Both the position numbers and the translations under genes were made by a program. Positions 23,174-31,230 of a stretch of DNA of 41,260 bases are shown here, piece by piece. The stretch is taken from IMG/VR virus record IMGVR_UViG_3300046794_000282, positions 1 through 41,260 of that record; one strand, given 5' to 3'. Below the pieces are notes generated by a model. That model did not search any database. It saw only the letters and a list, made by a program, of their open reading frames with translations, and had not been told where the DNA came from. This DNA is from a virus. Position 1 is the stretch's first letter; the number at the start of each line of letters is the position of its first letter.

Positions 23174-23362
23174 TTATTTCTTCGACAAATTTTCGATCAG
23201 GTTATCGATAATGCCATTCAAGTAGGCAGAATCCTCCTTGATGTTGGCGATATTGTAATTACCGCTTGCCGGACCCTGCAGCTTGATGGTGCCCGACTGC
23301 AGTGCAGCAGTCACCATGTTAACAGCGTGATTAATCACGGCATGCGAATTAAGTGTAGCCAT
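23174..23362 (-). CDS. Hypothetical protein, 62 aa
   Basis: A small acidic-helical protein (NHAVNMVTAALQSGTIKLQG ... LNGIIDNLIENLSKK) with its own terminator and an AGGGAAT site upstream. No family recognised. It stands alone between two toxin-antitoxin units, on the same strand, in AT-richer DNA. It may be part of the accessory island; a link to either unit cannot be shown. Confidence 0.6.
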   Translation of the reverse strand: MATLNSHAVINHAVNMVTAALQSGTIKLQGPASGNYNIANIKEDSAYLNGIIDNLIENLSKK

Positions 23363-23447
23363 CGTATTCCCTAGCTCAAGTTGTTGGAAGCACGATCATA
23401 GCACCGCGCCTTGCCTAATAAACATTACGTACATCTTTCCACGTCGT

Positions 23448-23720
23448 TTAAACGTAGAGCTGCTCGGGCCAGATACCGAGCGCGGCCGCAATCTTCTCAT
23501 GAGTGGCCTTTCGGTTCCTCGGCGAGGTTTCCTGCTGTGCATAGGCGCCCTGCGTGATGCCAATGCGGCTGGCCACCTTAGCCTGAGTCAGGCCAAGGTA
23601 TTCGCGCCGGGCGCACGCCGGCGTCATGTCCTGCACGACCATTAGCATGACGACCTCATGCGGGATCAGGGCATCTGCCTGTTTGGCCACGTCAGCCCGC
23701 CAGTGCGTTGCTGTTGTCAT
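23448..23720 (-). CDS. XRE-family HTH protein, third gene of the MqsRA unit
   Basis: A 90-residue protein with a helix-turn-helix at about 43-67 (LTQAKVASRIGITQGAYAQQE) and the following PRNRKATHEKIAAALGI helix. The ATG lies inside mqsA, so the genes overlap by 29 bp and must be co-transcribed. Its N-terminus (DVAKQADALIPHEVVMLMV) is of a type found in HigA-like antitoxins. There is no toxin partner beside it other than MqsR. It may be an additional regulator or a remnant of another unit. Confidence 0.82.
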   Translation of the reverse strand: MTTATHWRADVAKQADALIPHEVVMLMVVQDMTPACARREYLGLTQAKVASRIGITQGAYAQQETSPRNRKATHEKIAAALGIWPEQLYV

Positions 23721-24129
23721 CGGTTGCCGTGCGAATTTCCGCTAGCAGGTCGGGATGGCGATCCAGCAGCGCCAGCAGCTTGACGAGGGATACCGGCGGC
23801 TCGGCCTTGCCTGTTTCGTACCGCGAGAAGGCGTTGACGCCACCGCCGAAGATCGCGCCCGCTTGGCGCTGGTCCAAGTCGAGTTTCTTACGAACGGCGC
23901 GGATGAACTCCGGCGCGCCCGCACTCGCGTTCACCTGTTTGATGAACGCCTGAATCGCTGCGCCATAGCGGTCACCCGCTTCACGCGAAAACACAGCATC
24001 TCCGCACGCATCGCAGTAATCCCCCTCGATGCCGTGGATGGTAGTCGTCTGGCCTTTGTAGGTGTAAGGCAGGTCCCGAGTCTCATGGACAGCGGACGCT
24101 GCCCCGCAAGCGAGGCATTTCATTTTCAT
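23692..24129 (-). CDS. mqsA: MqsA antitoxin
   Basis: A 145-residue antitoxin, slightly longer than E. coli MqsA (131). The zinc-binding N-terminus has CLAC and CDAC; the middle DLPYTYKGQ and the C-terminal Xre domain FGGGVNAFSRYETGKAEPP are close to E. coli MqsA, including the conserved Asn/Arg DNA-contact motif NAFSRYE. It neutralises MqsR and represses the operon. It overlaps mqsR by four bases and the XRE gene by 29. Confidence 0.95.
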   Translation of the reverse strand: MKMKCLACGAASAVHETRDLPYTYKGQTTTIHGIEGDYCDACGDAVFSREAGDRYGAAIQAFIKQVNASAGAPEFIRAVRKKLDLDQRQAGAIFGGGVNAFSRYETGKAEPPVSLVKLLALLDRHPDLLAEIRTATDDNSNALAG

Positions 24130-24428
24130 AGCTCCTTGAAGGACACGATCAGCAGGTCATCTACCACGGTTAGTTTGACATAGAGCGCAATGCCGTCAGC
24201 GGTTTTGCCGTGGTACACGTCCTGCCAGACGCGGTGGTCGTTGTGAGTGGTCATGCTCTTGTAGAAGTCAGCTTGGGTCAGGCCCATCACGACTTCGCAC
24301 ATACCGGCGAGGGTGCTGATACCGACCAGTGCGGCGCCGTCGTAGGCAACGCGAGTGGCGCGGACTTTGTCAGCCTCGATCAGGGCTTTGACTTTCGACA
24401 GTTTGCAGTGGGCGGTGTGCTTTTCCAT
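24126..24428 (-). CDS. mqsR: MqsR toxin (mRNA interferase)
   Basis: A 100-residue RNase toxin of the MqsR family. Diagnostic stretches are MEKHTAHCKLSKVKALI, GLTQADFYKSMTTHNDH, VWQDVYHG and the end LLIVSFKEL, very close to E. coli MqsR (SDFYKSMTTYSDH, IWQDVYR, VLIVSFKEK). The catalytic Lys/Arg/Tyr residues known in MqsR appear kept. MqsR cleaves mRNA at GCU-type sites. As usual for this family, the toxin gene precedes the antitoxin gene. The promoter places transcription at or beside the ATG, so the mRNA may lack a leader. Confidence 0.95.
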   Translation of the reverse strand: MEKHTAHCKLSKVKALIEADKVRATRVAYDGAALVGISTLAGMCEVVMGLTQADFYKSMTTHNDHRVWQDVYHGKTADGIALYVKLTVVDDLLIVSFKEL

Positions 24429-24435
24429 GTGAAGA

Positions 24436-24471
24436 ATAATACACCTATTCGGTTAATAAACCAAGTAGGTT
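24436..24471 (-). promoter_or_regulatory. mqsRA promoter with MqsA-type operators
   Basis: On the minus strand TTGGTT (24464-24459) and TATTAT (24441-24436) are 17 bases apart. Two operator-like palindromes overlap it: AACC-AAGTA-GGTT at 24459-24471 and ACCT-ATTC-GGTT at 24443-24454. Both resemble the known MqsA box AACCT-N2-4-AGGTT. Binding would block the promoter, giving autoregulation. Confidence 0.75.
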
Positions 24472-24505
24472 AATGAAGTATTTTCAAATTATTTTGAGGT
24501 GCGCC

Positions 24506-24709
24506 ATGCGTCCAGTCCCACAGATGAGGGTTGAGGTTGCTGGCGCTGTAGTGCTGCGCCCCGCCCAGCTCGACGTGCTCAAGCACGACAGCACCGGCAG
24601 GCCGACCATCTCGCACATGCGCCCAAAGCTTGAACCGGGCGAACTGCTGCAAGAGCGCCCCGGTCGCATCCCCGCAATCATTCAGGAACAGCCATGCCCA
24701 TCGATATGA
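24506..24709 (+). CDS. Hypothetical protein, 67 aa
   Basis: First gene of the late rightward run. ATG 24506 has GAGGTG eight bases upstream; an earlier ATG at 24473 overlaps the mqsRA promoter and is not favoured. The sequence (VEVAGAVVLRPAQLDVL...) has no known domain. It overlaps the next gene by 16 bp. Confidence 0.55.
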   Translation: MRPVPQMRVEVAGAVVLRPAQLDVLKHDSTGRPTISHMRPKLEPGELLQERPGRIPAIIQEQPCPSI

Positions 24710-24921
24710 AGCTCGTGCAGCGCGACCGCGTCATCCGCGCTGTCACCAGCATCCGCCCGGCCATCGCCGTGAAGGAAGCCGACGTGGTGGCGCTCGACCG
24801 CATCTGTCAGTCGCTGGTCGATGTCGAGGAAGCGAAGCAGATGCTGTGCGCCGCTGGCCATGGGTTCCCATCGCAGACGCTTCCCGACTTGGTGCGTGTT
24901 GCGCTGGGGATCAAGCCGTGA
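24694..24921 (+). CDS. Hypothetical protein, 75 aa
   Basis: A small helical protein (VIRAVTSIRPAIAVKEADVVALD...) with AGGAAC upstream. It overlaps the HNH gene as GTGA. Small unknown genes directly before HNH and terminase genes are usual in HK97-like phages. No function is proposed. Confidence 0.58.
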   Translation: MPIDMKLVQRDRVIRAVTSIRPAIAVKEADVVALDRICQSLVDVEEAKQMLCAAGHGFPSQTLPDLVRVALGIKP

Positions 24922-25247
24922 GTGTGGAGCGCTTGCGTGGCCGCGCCCTACAGCGCCAGCGTGAGCGCGTCTGGCTGCGCGATCAGGGTATCTGTGCCCG
25001 CTGCAAGCGTGTCACCACATTCCCCTCCGGCTTCGAGCTGGATCACATTGTGGCGCTGGCCAACGAGGGCACGAACGATGACGCCAACATGCAGATCCTG
25101 CATCACGGATGTCACGACGAGAAGACCAACGAGGACCTTGGCCACAAACCACGCGTCGCCATTGGGCTGGACGGATTCCCCATCCAGGAGCCGGCTGATT
25201 CGGTGCGCCGCCGGACGGCACGATGGAAGCGTGTGGCTCGGTCCTGA
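24918..25247 (+). CDS. HNH endonuclease
   Basis: Starting at GTG 24918 the protein has 109 residues. The HNH fold is visible: CARCKR, the ELDHIVAL histidine motif, and MQILHHGCHDEKT. Such HNH proteins beside the terminase (for example gp74 of HK97) assist DNA cleavage at cos during packaging. The location just before a cos-like dyad and TerS agrees with this. Confidence 0.9.
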   Translation: MSVERLRGRALQRQRERVWLRDQGICARCKRVTTFPSGFELDHIVALANEGTNDDANMQILHHGCHDEKTNEDLGHKPRVAIGLDGFPIQEPADSVRRRTARWKRVARS

Positions 25248-25353
25248 CCCTACCTAGGGCGGGTGAAAAGGATTTCCGGCGCTCGCGGGAAACCGGCCAT
25301 GCAGCCTTTTTTTCGCGCGTGCAGGATAGAAAAAACGGTTTTGAGGAGTTTGC
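25248..25353. other. cos: Candidate cos region between HNH and TerS genes
   Basis: A 106-bp gap holds TTTCCGGCGCTCGCGGGAAA at 25273-25292, a 20-bp dyad that pairs at 8 of 10 positions, and a run of seven T soon after. Phages with HNH, P27-type TerS and TerL normally carry cos near here. The exact nick positions cannot be seen. Confidence 0.4.
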
Positions 25354-25779
25354 ATGCCCGGCCCACCGAAAAAGCCGACTGCCCTGAAGGTGATCTCGGG
25401 CACGAACCAGCCCTGCCGCGCGGCGCCGCCGGCCGTTGAGCTACCGCCGATCGCCGCGGTGCCAGCGCCGCCGAAGTGGCTAAAGAACAAACATGCTGTC
25501 GAGGAGTGGAAGCGCTTGGCGCCGATCCTGACGGCGAACAAATTACTCACGGAGGGCGGCCTTTCCGCGTTCGGGCATATGTGCGCGTTGCACGGTGCCG
25601 TCATCCAGCTTTGGATGGCCGACGAGACCCCGACTGCCAGCATGATCAGCACCCTCCAAAGCATGATCAATGACTTCGGCCTGACGCCGGTGGCCCAGGG
25701 GAAGGTGAAGCCAAATGGCGGCGAGGAAAAGAAAGGAAACAAGTTCGCCGGCAACGGCAAGCGACCAGGGGCCGCGTGA
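25354..25779 (+). CDS. terS: Terminase small subunit, P27 family
   Basis: A 141-residue protein with GAGGAG before its ATG. The start GPPKKPTALKVISGT and the central helix region WLKNKHAVEEWKRLAPIL are typical of P27-type small terminases, which recognise the packaging site. The C-terminus is Lys/Gly-rich. It overlaps the large-subunit gene by 65 bp, more than most junctions in this operon. Confidence 0.9.
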   Translation: MPGPPKKPTALKVISGTNQPCRAAPPAVELPPIAAVPAPPKWLKNKHAVEEWKRLAPILTANKLLTEGGLSAFGHMCALHGAVIQLWMADETPTASMISTLQSMINDFGLTPVAQGKVKPNGGEEKKGNKFAGNGKRPGAA

Positions 25780-27511
25780 TTACATCCAGATCGCGATCGA
25801 TTACGCGAAAGCTGCGGTCGCCGACAAGAAGGGCAAGCGCTTCGGGCGCTGGTTCCGGCTGGCAGGCGAGCGCTTTCTCGCCGACCTGAAGCGCGCGAAG
25901 TACGACCACGCGACCGGGGTGTCGAGTGCGACCTCGAAAGCACCGTTCAAGTTCGATCCCTGGCACGCGTGCGACCCATGCGACTTCATCGAGAAGCTGC
26001 CGCACGTCGAAGGGGAGTGGGACACCGAAAACGTCGTGATGCACGAGTCCCACATCTTTTTCGTGGTGAATCTGTTCGGTTTCCGGAACCACGACGGCAC
26101 GCGCCGCTTCACCACGGCGCTATTCGCGGTGGCGCGGAAGAACGCAAAGTCGTTCCTGTGCTCGGCGATCCTGCTGTACTGCTTCTGCTGTGAGCCCACG
26201 AACGGCCCGCAGGTGATCAGCGCGGCGACGACCGGCTCCCAGGCGCGAATCGTGTTCAACACGGCGAAGAAGATCGTCGACAAGGTCGGCGACCTGCGCG
26301 AGGCGTTCACGCTGGAGGGCTTCGCCAACTCGATTTCGCGGTATGAGGTCGGCGGGTCGTTCAAGCCGATCAACGCGAAGGCGAGCACCCAGGACGGTCT
26401 AAACCCATCGCACTGTGGCATCGACGAGGTGCACGCGCACAAGTCTCACGACCTGCTGAACGTGCTGAAGTCGGCGGCCGGCGCGCGCAAGAACCCGCTG
26501 TTCCTGTACACGACGACCGAGGGCTACACGAATCCGGGGCCGTGGGGCGAGATCCGCCACTTCGCCAAGCAGCTGCTGCAGGGCCTGGTCTCGGCCGACC
26601 ACTTCTTGGCGGTCTACTTCGCCGTCGACGACGAGGACAAGAGCGCCGGCATCGAAGCCGACAGCGACTTCGACGAGACGAAGTGGATCAAGGCCAACCC
26701 CCTGATGGAGGTGAACCCGCTCCTGATGAAGGAGATCCGGAAGGAGGCGGTCGAGGCCAAGTCTATGCCTGGCCGGCACGCCGAATTCAAGATCAAACGG
26801 CTTAACCGTCCATCAGCCGCGGCCGGCGGCTGGGTGAATCTGGTCAAGTGGAAGGCCTGCAAGGGCGCGGTCGACCTGGAATGGCTTCGCGAGTACCCGT
26901 GCTGGGGCGGCCTAGACCTTGCGAGCACGCGCGACTTGACGTCGTTCCGGCTCGTCTGGAACGTCAACGGCGTCCTGTACACGCATGGCTGGCGCTTCGT
27001 TCCGGCGGCTCAGGTGGCTGACCGTACTGAGCGCGGCCTGGTGCCGTACCACGCCTGGGTTCAGTCCGGCCACCTGATCGAAGCTGGCGCCGAGGTGACG
27101 GATTACGACGCCATCCAGGCTTGCATCCTGGAAGCCAAGGAACGGTTCAACATCCAGATGGTCGGCTACGACTCATGGAACGCGAAGCAGCTGGTCCAGA
27201 AGCTCCAGGCTGCTGACGTGCCGCTGCAGGAGTTCATCCAGGGCGGCAAGAGCTATCACCCGGCAATGCAGGCACTGGAGCTCGCGTACACCGAGGGCAA
27301 CCTCGCTCACGGAAACGACCCGGTGCTGAACTGGTGCGCGTCCAACCTGGTCGCGCGCACGGACCCGAACCTGAATACCGCACCGGACAAGAAAAAGGCG
27401 CCCGAGAAGATCGACGACATCGTCGCGCTGCTTATGGCGATCGGCGTCATGCAGAGCGCAGAGCCGGCCGACGACATTAACGATTTTCTGAATGCACCCA
27501 TCAGCGCATGA
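25715..27511 (+). CDS. terL: Terminase large subunit, HK97-type
   Basis: A 598-residue packaging motor. The ATPase half has a Walker A-like ARKNAKS at 140-146 and Walker B IDEVH at 236-240. The nuclease half begins with GGLDLASTRDL near 394-404 and contains a C-terminal acidic KIDDIVALL motif. It cuts concatemeric DNA and pumps it into the prohead. The length is normal. The ATG at 25715 follows AAGGTG. Its stop overlaps the portal start by four bases. Confidence 0.95.
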   Translation: MAARKRKETSSPATASDQGPRDYIQIAIDYAKAAVADKKGKRFGRWFRLAGERFLADLKRAKYDHATGVSSATSKAPFKFDPWHACDPCDFIEKLPHVEGEWDTENVVMHESHIFFVVNLFGFRNHDGTRRFTTALFAVARKNAKSFLCSAILLYCFCCEPTNGPQVISAATTGSQARIVFNTAKKIVDKVGDLREAFTLEGFANSISRYEVGGSFKPINAKASTQDGLNPSHCGIDEVHAHKSHDLLNVLKSAAGARKNPLFLYTTTEGYTNPGPWGEIRHFAKQLLQGLVSADHFLAVYFAVDDEDKSAGIEADSDFDETKWIKANPLMEVNPLLMKEIRKEAVEAKSMPGRHAEFKIKRLNRPSAAAGGWVNLVKWKACKGAVDLEWLREYPCWGGLDLASTRDLTSFRLVWNVNGVLYTHGWRFVPAAQVADRTERGLVPYHAWVQSGHLIEAGAEVTDYDAIQACILEAKERFNIQMVGYDSWNAKQLVQKLQAADVPLQEFIQGGKSYHPAMQALELAYTEGNLAHGNDPVLNWCASNLVARTDPNLNTAPDKKKAPEKIDDIVALLMAIGVMQSAEPADDINDFLNAPISA

Positions 27512-28746
27512 ACTTTAATTTCATAAAATCTTTCGGCAGCTGGTGGGGCCGCGGTGGCGCCCTTGCCGAGACCGTCGGCACCCAGCTGCCGCTGCCAGGC
27601 ACATCCCTCATCCCTGACACGCAAGGCGTGGGCGTTGATGGCGCGCTGCAGATCAGCACCGTGTGGGCCTGCATCGACCGCCGCGCGATAACGATCGCCA
27701 GCCTGCCATTTTTCGCCTATCAGCAAATCGGCGGCGAGAAAGTGCTCGCGCGAGCCGCGCGGCTCTACGCGATCCTGCACGACTCGCCCAACAGCCGCAT
27801 GACGCCGTTCGAGTTCTGGCGCGCCATGATGATGAACTACGACCTGCGCGGGAACGCATACGCCAGGATCGACCGCGACGACGCTGGCGAGGCCATGGCG
27901 CTGTGGCCGATGCCGGCCGACCAGGTCGAGCCGATCGTGCTGCCTGACGGCTCGATGGTCTACAAGTACTCGATCGGGTACGACGTGGCGGTGCTGGCGG
28001 AAGCCAACGTGCTGCATTTGAAGAACCTGGGCAACGGTACGGTCGGCCTGGCCAAGCTTGAGTTCATGCGCGCCACGACGGATGAAGTGGCCAAGGCTCA
28101 GACCGCAGCGGCGAAGACGTTTGCTTCTGGCGGCAAGCCGACTGGCGTCCTTATGGTCGACAAGGTGCTCGACCCAGCGCAGCGCAAGGCCGTACAAGAT
28201 CGCTTCGCTGAGATGGCGATGGGCAGCACGAATCGCCTCTGGGTGCTCGAAGCGAGCATGAAGTATGAGCAGGTCAGCATGTCGCCCGAGCAGCAGCAGT
28301 TGCTGGAGACCCGGAATTACGGCGTGGTCGAGCTTTGCCGCTGGTACGACGTGCCGCCTGTCTTGGTGCATCACCCAAGCGAAACCGGCTGGGGAACTGG
28401 CATCTACGAAATCAAGGACGGTTTCTACACGCTGTCGATCCGCCCGATGATTGTCAACATCGAGCAGGCGGTTCGTAAGCGCGTTATGACCCCCCGCCAG
28501 CGAGCGTCGATGACTGCGGAGTTCAGTTTGGACGCGCTGCTGCGCGGCGACCCGGTCAAGCGCGCCGACATCAATGCGAAAAACGTCCAAAACGGCCTGA
28601 AATCGCGCGCGGAGATCCGCCAGCTGGAAGGCGACCCATTCATCCCCGGCACCGACGTGTTGACGGCCCAGAGCAACCTGGTGCCGCTGGATATGCTCGG
28701 CCGGATTACCGCCCGCGGCGGTTCTGGCGCCGATATCGCGCAATAG
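27508..28746 (+). CDS. Portal protein, HK97 family
   Basis: A 412-residue protein that forms the dodecameric ring for DNA passage and tail attachment. Typical features: VWACIDRRAITIASLPF, LLHDSPN-like ILHDSPNSRMTPFEFW, LRGNAYARI, and the region YDVPPVLVHHPS. Order TerL-portal-protease-capsid is that of HK97-type phages. Confidence 0.95.
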   Translation: MNFNFIKSFGSWWGRGGALAETVGTQLPLPGTSLIPDTQGVGVDGALQISTVWACIDRRAITIASLPFFAYQQIGGEKVLARAARLYAILHDSPNSRMTPFEFWRAMMMNYDLRGNAYARIDRDDAGEAMALWPMPADQVEPIVLPDGSMVYKYSIGYDVAVLAEANVLHLKNLGNGTVGLAKLEFMRATTDEVAKAQTAAAKTFASGGKPTGVLMVDKVLDPAQRKAVQDRFAEMAMGSTNRLWVLEASMKYEQVSMSPEQQQLLETRNYGVVELCRWYDVPPVLVHHPSETGWGTGIYEIKDGFYTLSIRPMIVNIEQAVRKRVMTPRQRASMTAEFSLDALLRGDPVKRADINAKNVQNGLKSRAEIRQLEGDPFIPGTDVLTAQSNLVPLDMLGRITARGGSGADIAQ

Positions 28747-28758
28747 CGAGGAAAACAC

Positions 28759-29433
28759 ATGCTGATCAAGAAAACCCTGCCGTTGGGCGACACCGAATTC
28801 AAGTTCGCTGAGGATTCCGGCGTTTTCAAGGGCTATGCAAGCGTCTTCGGCGGCGTCGATACGTACCGAGACACCATCTTGAAGGGCGCCTATATGGACA
28901 CCCTGCGGGAAAACGGCATGCCGAAAATGTTCTACAACCACAAGTGGGACATGCCGATCGGGAAATACACGAACGTCGACGAAGATTCGAAGGGTCTCTG
29001 GGTCGAAGGTGAGCTCACCCCTGGCCACAGCCGCGCGTCCGACGTCCGCGCCTCGATGCTGCACAAGACGCTGGACGGCCTGAGCATCGGCGGCGTCCTG
29101 CGCAAGGGCGACTACAAGGACGGCAACGACGGCGGTCGCATCATCCATAAGTGGACGGTGCTGAAGGAGATTTCGCCGGTGGTGTTTCCTGCGGATGGCG
29201 CTGCCCGGATAGACCTGGACAGCGTGAAGTACGACGACGAGATGGCCGCGATCGAAACCATCCGAGATTTTGAGTATTTCCTGCGGGATGCGGGGAATTT
29301 CAGCAAAGGGGCGGCACAGGCACTGACCGCTCGCGCCAAGGCGCTGTTCACCCTGCGGGACGCAGGCAACACCGACGAAGCGAAGCAGCTGGAGGGCCAG
29401 CTCCTGGACCGCCTGCTGAAAATGAGCCAATAA
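28759..29433 (+). CDS. Prohead protease, HK97 family (S78-like)
   Basis: A 224-residue maturation protease. The fold pattern FKGYASVFG is followed by the likely catalytic His61 in FYNHKWDMPIG and Ser109 in LDGLSIGG. It removes the delta domain of the capsid protein during head maturation and degrades itself. A terminator-like hairpin lies between this gene and the capsid gene. Confidence 0.93.
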   Translation: MLIKKTLPLGDTEFKFAEDSGVFKGYASVFGGVDTYRDTILKGAYMDTLRENGMPKMFYNHKWDMPIGKYTNVDEDSKGLWVEGELTPGHSRASDVRASMLHKTLDGLSIGGVLRKGDYKDGNDGGRIIHKWTVLKEISPVVFPADGAARIDLDSVKYDDEMAAIETIRDFEYFLRDAGNFSKGAAQALTARAKALFTLRDAGNTDEAKQLEGQLLDRLLKMSQ

Positions 29434-29452
29434 CCCGCATCACAACCCATCG

Positions 29453-29476
29453 AAGCCGCCCTGAGCGGCTTTTTTT
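29453..29476 (+). terminator. Attenuator-like terminator before the capsid gene
   Basis: Stem AAGCCGC/GCGGCTT with loop CCTGA and a run of seven T. Being inside the late operon, it needs antitermination or leakage to let the capsid gene be transcribed, or it stabilises the upstream mRNA end. Confidence 0.75.
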
Positions 29477-29493
29477 ACGACCGGAGAAACCGC

Positions 29494-30669
29494 ATGTCCG
29501 AAGCAATTAACAAAGCCCTCGACTCGATCGAGGCTAAGCTGCAAAAAATGTCCGAGCAGGCCGACAACGAAATGAAGTCGCTCGGCAAGGTGACCACCGA
29601 AACCAAGGCCGCGATCGACGCCCTGGGTGTCGAGCAGCGCACCATGGCCGACCGTCTGCTGCAGCTCGAGCAGAAACAGTCCGCCAAGCAGGACGACGAG
29701 ACGCCGAAAGCCGAGAGCTGGGGTGAACAGTTCATCAAATCGGCCACTTACAAGAGCCTGCTGGGCGCGGGCGCCCAGTCGTTCGGTCGCGCATCGGTCG
29801 AAGTAAAGAACACCGTCACCAACGCCATCGGCAACACCTTCAGCGAGCGTCGTCCGGGCATCGTCGAGGGCGCGTTCCGGGTCTTCACCATCGAAGACCT
29901 GCTGACCGCAATCCCGACCTCGTCGAATGCAATCGACTGGGTGCGCGAGAACGTGTTCACCAACGCCGCGGCCGAAACGGCCGAGGGCGGCGCCATGCCG
30001 CAGTCGAGCATCACCTTCGCGCCGGGCACCATGCCGGTCCAGAACGTGGGCCACTTCATCAAGATCACCCGCCAGCTGGCGATGGACAACGCCGCCCTGG
30101 CTGCGTTCATCAATCGCCGCATGGTCTACGGCGTGAACCTGCGCGCGGAGACGCAGATCGTCGGCGGCAACGGCACCAACCCGAACCTGTCGGGCCTGAC
30201 CAATGCCGGCAATTTCACGGCGCACGGCTATACGGCTGCCACCCTGACCGCCGCCGGCCTGTCGGCAACCAACCGCTTCGACCTGATCGGCAAGATGATC
30301 GGCGACTGTGCGCTGGCCGACTACCCGGCTGACGTCGTGATCCTGAATACCGCCGACTGGTGGACCATGCGCCTGGCCAAGGACAACCAGGGTCGCTACC
30401 TGCTGGGTGATCCGGGCTCGAACGTCGTGCCGAGCCTGTTCGGTCGCCCGGTCGTGGCCTCGAACGCCATGGTCGCTGGCAAGGTGTGGGTGGGCTCGCT
30501 GTCGCAGGCTGCCACGCTGCACAACCGCGAAGGCATCGCACTGGATCTGTCGGATTCGGACGAGAACAACTTCCAGCTGGGCCTGGTGACCGTCCGCGCA
30601 ATGCGCCGCATGGCGCTGACCGTCGAGAAGCCGGCCGCCGCCCGTTACGGCGACCTGGTCCCGGCGTAA
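29494..30669 (+). CDS. Major capsid protein, HK97 fold
   Basis: A 391-residue protein. Residues 1-75 are a charged coiled-coil delta domain (IEAKLQKMSEQADNEMKSLG) that serves as internal scaffold. The HK97 core follows, with typical stretches VREN, EGGAMPQSSITFAP, KITRQLAMDN and LYLLGDP-like RYLLGDPGSN. GGAGA precedes the start. The length agrees with HK97 gp5 (385). Confidence 0.95.
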   Translation: MSEAINKALDSIEAKLQKMSEQADNEMKSLGKVTTETKAAIDALGVEQRTMADRLLQLEQKQSAKQDDETPKAESWGEQFIKSATYKSLLGAGAQSFGRASVEVKNTVTNAIGNTFSERRPGIVEGAFRVFTIEDLLTAIPTSSNAIDWVRENVFTNAAAETAEGGAMPQSSITFAPGTMPVQNVGHFIKITRQLAMDNAALAAFINRRMVYGVNLRAETQIVGGNGTNPNLSGLTNAGNFTAHGYTAATLTAAGLSATNRFDLIGKMIGDCALADYPADVVILNTADWWTMRLAKDNQGRYLLGDPGSNVVPSLFGRPVVASNAMVAGKVWVGSLSQAATLHNREGIALDLSDSDENNFQLGLVTVRAMRRMALTVEKPAAARYGDLVPA

Positions 30670-30717
30670 TCGCCACCGGGGTGAGTGGCAACGCTCGCCC
30701 CGCTACAGGAGGACAGC

Positions 30718-31032
30718 ATGGTAGAAGTTGAAATTCTCGGCCAGGTGATCACCCACCAGTACGGCACGTTGAACACCGGCGATGTGTTGCGCACCAGTGC
30801 CGAGTTCGCGAAGCACCTGGTGGACGACTGCGGCGCCGCGAAGTATCGCAAAGTGGCCGGCAGCGATGCCGCTCAGCAGCAAACCGCAGTTGCGGCAGCA
30901 CAGGCGGCATCCGATGCCGCACCGGTTGAAACCTCGCCGACCCCGGCTACCGACCCTGCGGTAGAAACCCCGGCAGCACCAGCGGCAGCACCAGCGGCAC
31001 CGGCGGCGCGCGGCGCCCGTACCAAGAAGTAA
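30718..31032 (+). CDS. Hypothetical head-associated protein, Ala/Pro-rich tail
   Basis: A 104-residue protein with GGAGGACAGC before its ATG; a start at 30685 has no such site. The first 45 residues (VEILGQVITHQYGTLNTGDVL) may form a small beta-domain, and the rest is a low-complexity Ala/Pro/Thr tail ending in Arg/Lys. It directly follows the capsid gene, where decoration or head-completion genes often are. Function unknown. Confidence 0.6.
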   Translation: MVEVEILGQVITHQYGTLNTGDVLRTSAEFAKHLVDDCGAAKYRKVAGSDAAQQQTAVAAAQAASDAAPVETSPTPATDPAVETPAAPAAAPAAPAARGARTKK

Positions 31033-31035
31033 TCC

Positions 31036-31230
31036 ATGAGCCCCGCCGACGCTGCCCTGGTCGCCTTCGTGCGCGCCGAGGCTGCGGCGCCGGGCGCTGT
31101 GATCGTCGCCGTCAAGGGCAGGGTGGCGATCTTCCCCGAAGACATAGTCGGCAAATCCGACGATGAGCTGCTTTCGTTTATCGAAGCGCGGCTCGCTGAA
31201 CGAATCCCTCACATCAAGAGAACCCAATGA
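31036..31230 (+). CDS. Hypothetical protein, 64 aa
   Basis: A small alpha/beta protein (VIVAVKGRVAIFPEDIVG ... LLSFIEARLAERI). No family recognised. It starts 3 bp after the preceding stop and overlaps the next gene by ATGA. Its role in head assembly is inferred from position only. Confidence 0.55.
   Translation: MSPADAALVAFVRAEAAAPGAVIVAVKGRVAIFPEDIVGKSDDELLSFIEARLAERIPHIKRTQ

Noticed and set aside
22984-23211. 75-codon plus-strand frame between the accessory units
   Set aside because: It passes through the terminator at 23121-23144 into the opposite gene and shows no domain.
27307-29430. 707-codon open frame on the minus strand opposite portal and protease genes
   Set aside because: It is antisense to two certain genes; its composition (His/Arg/Val-rich) is what high-GC antisense frames give, with no domain and no ribosome binding site.
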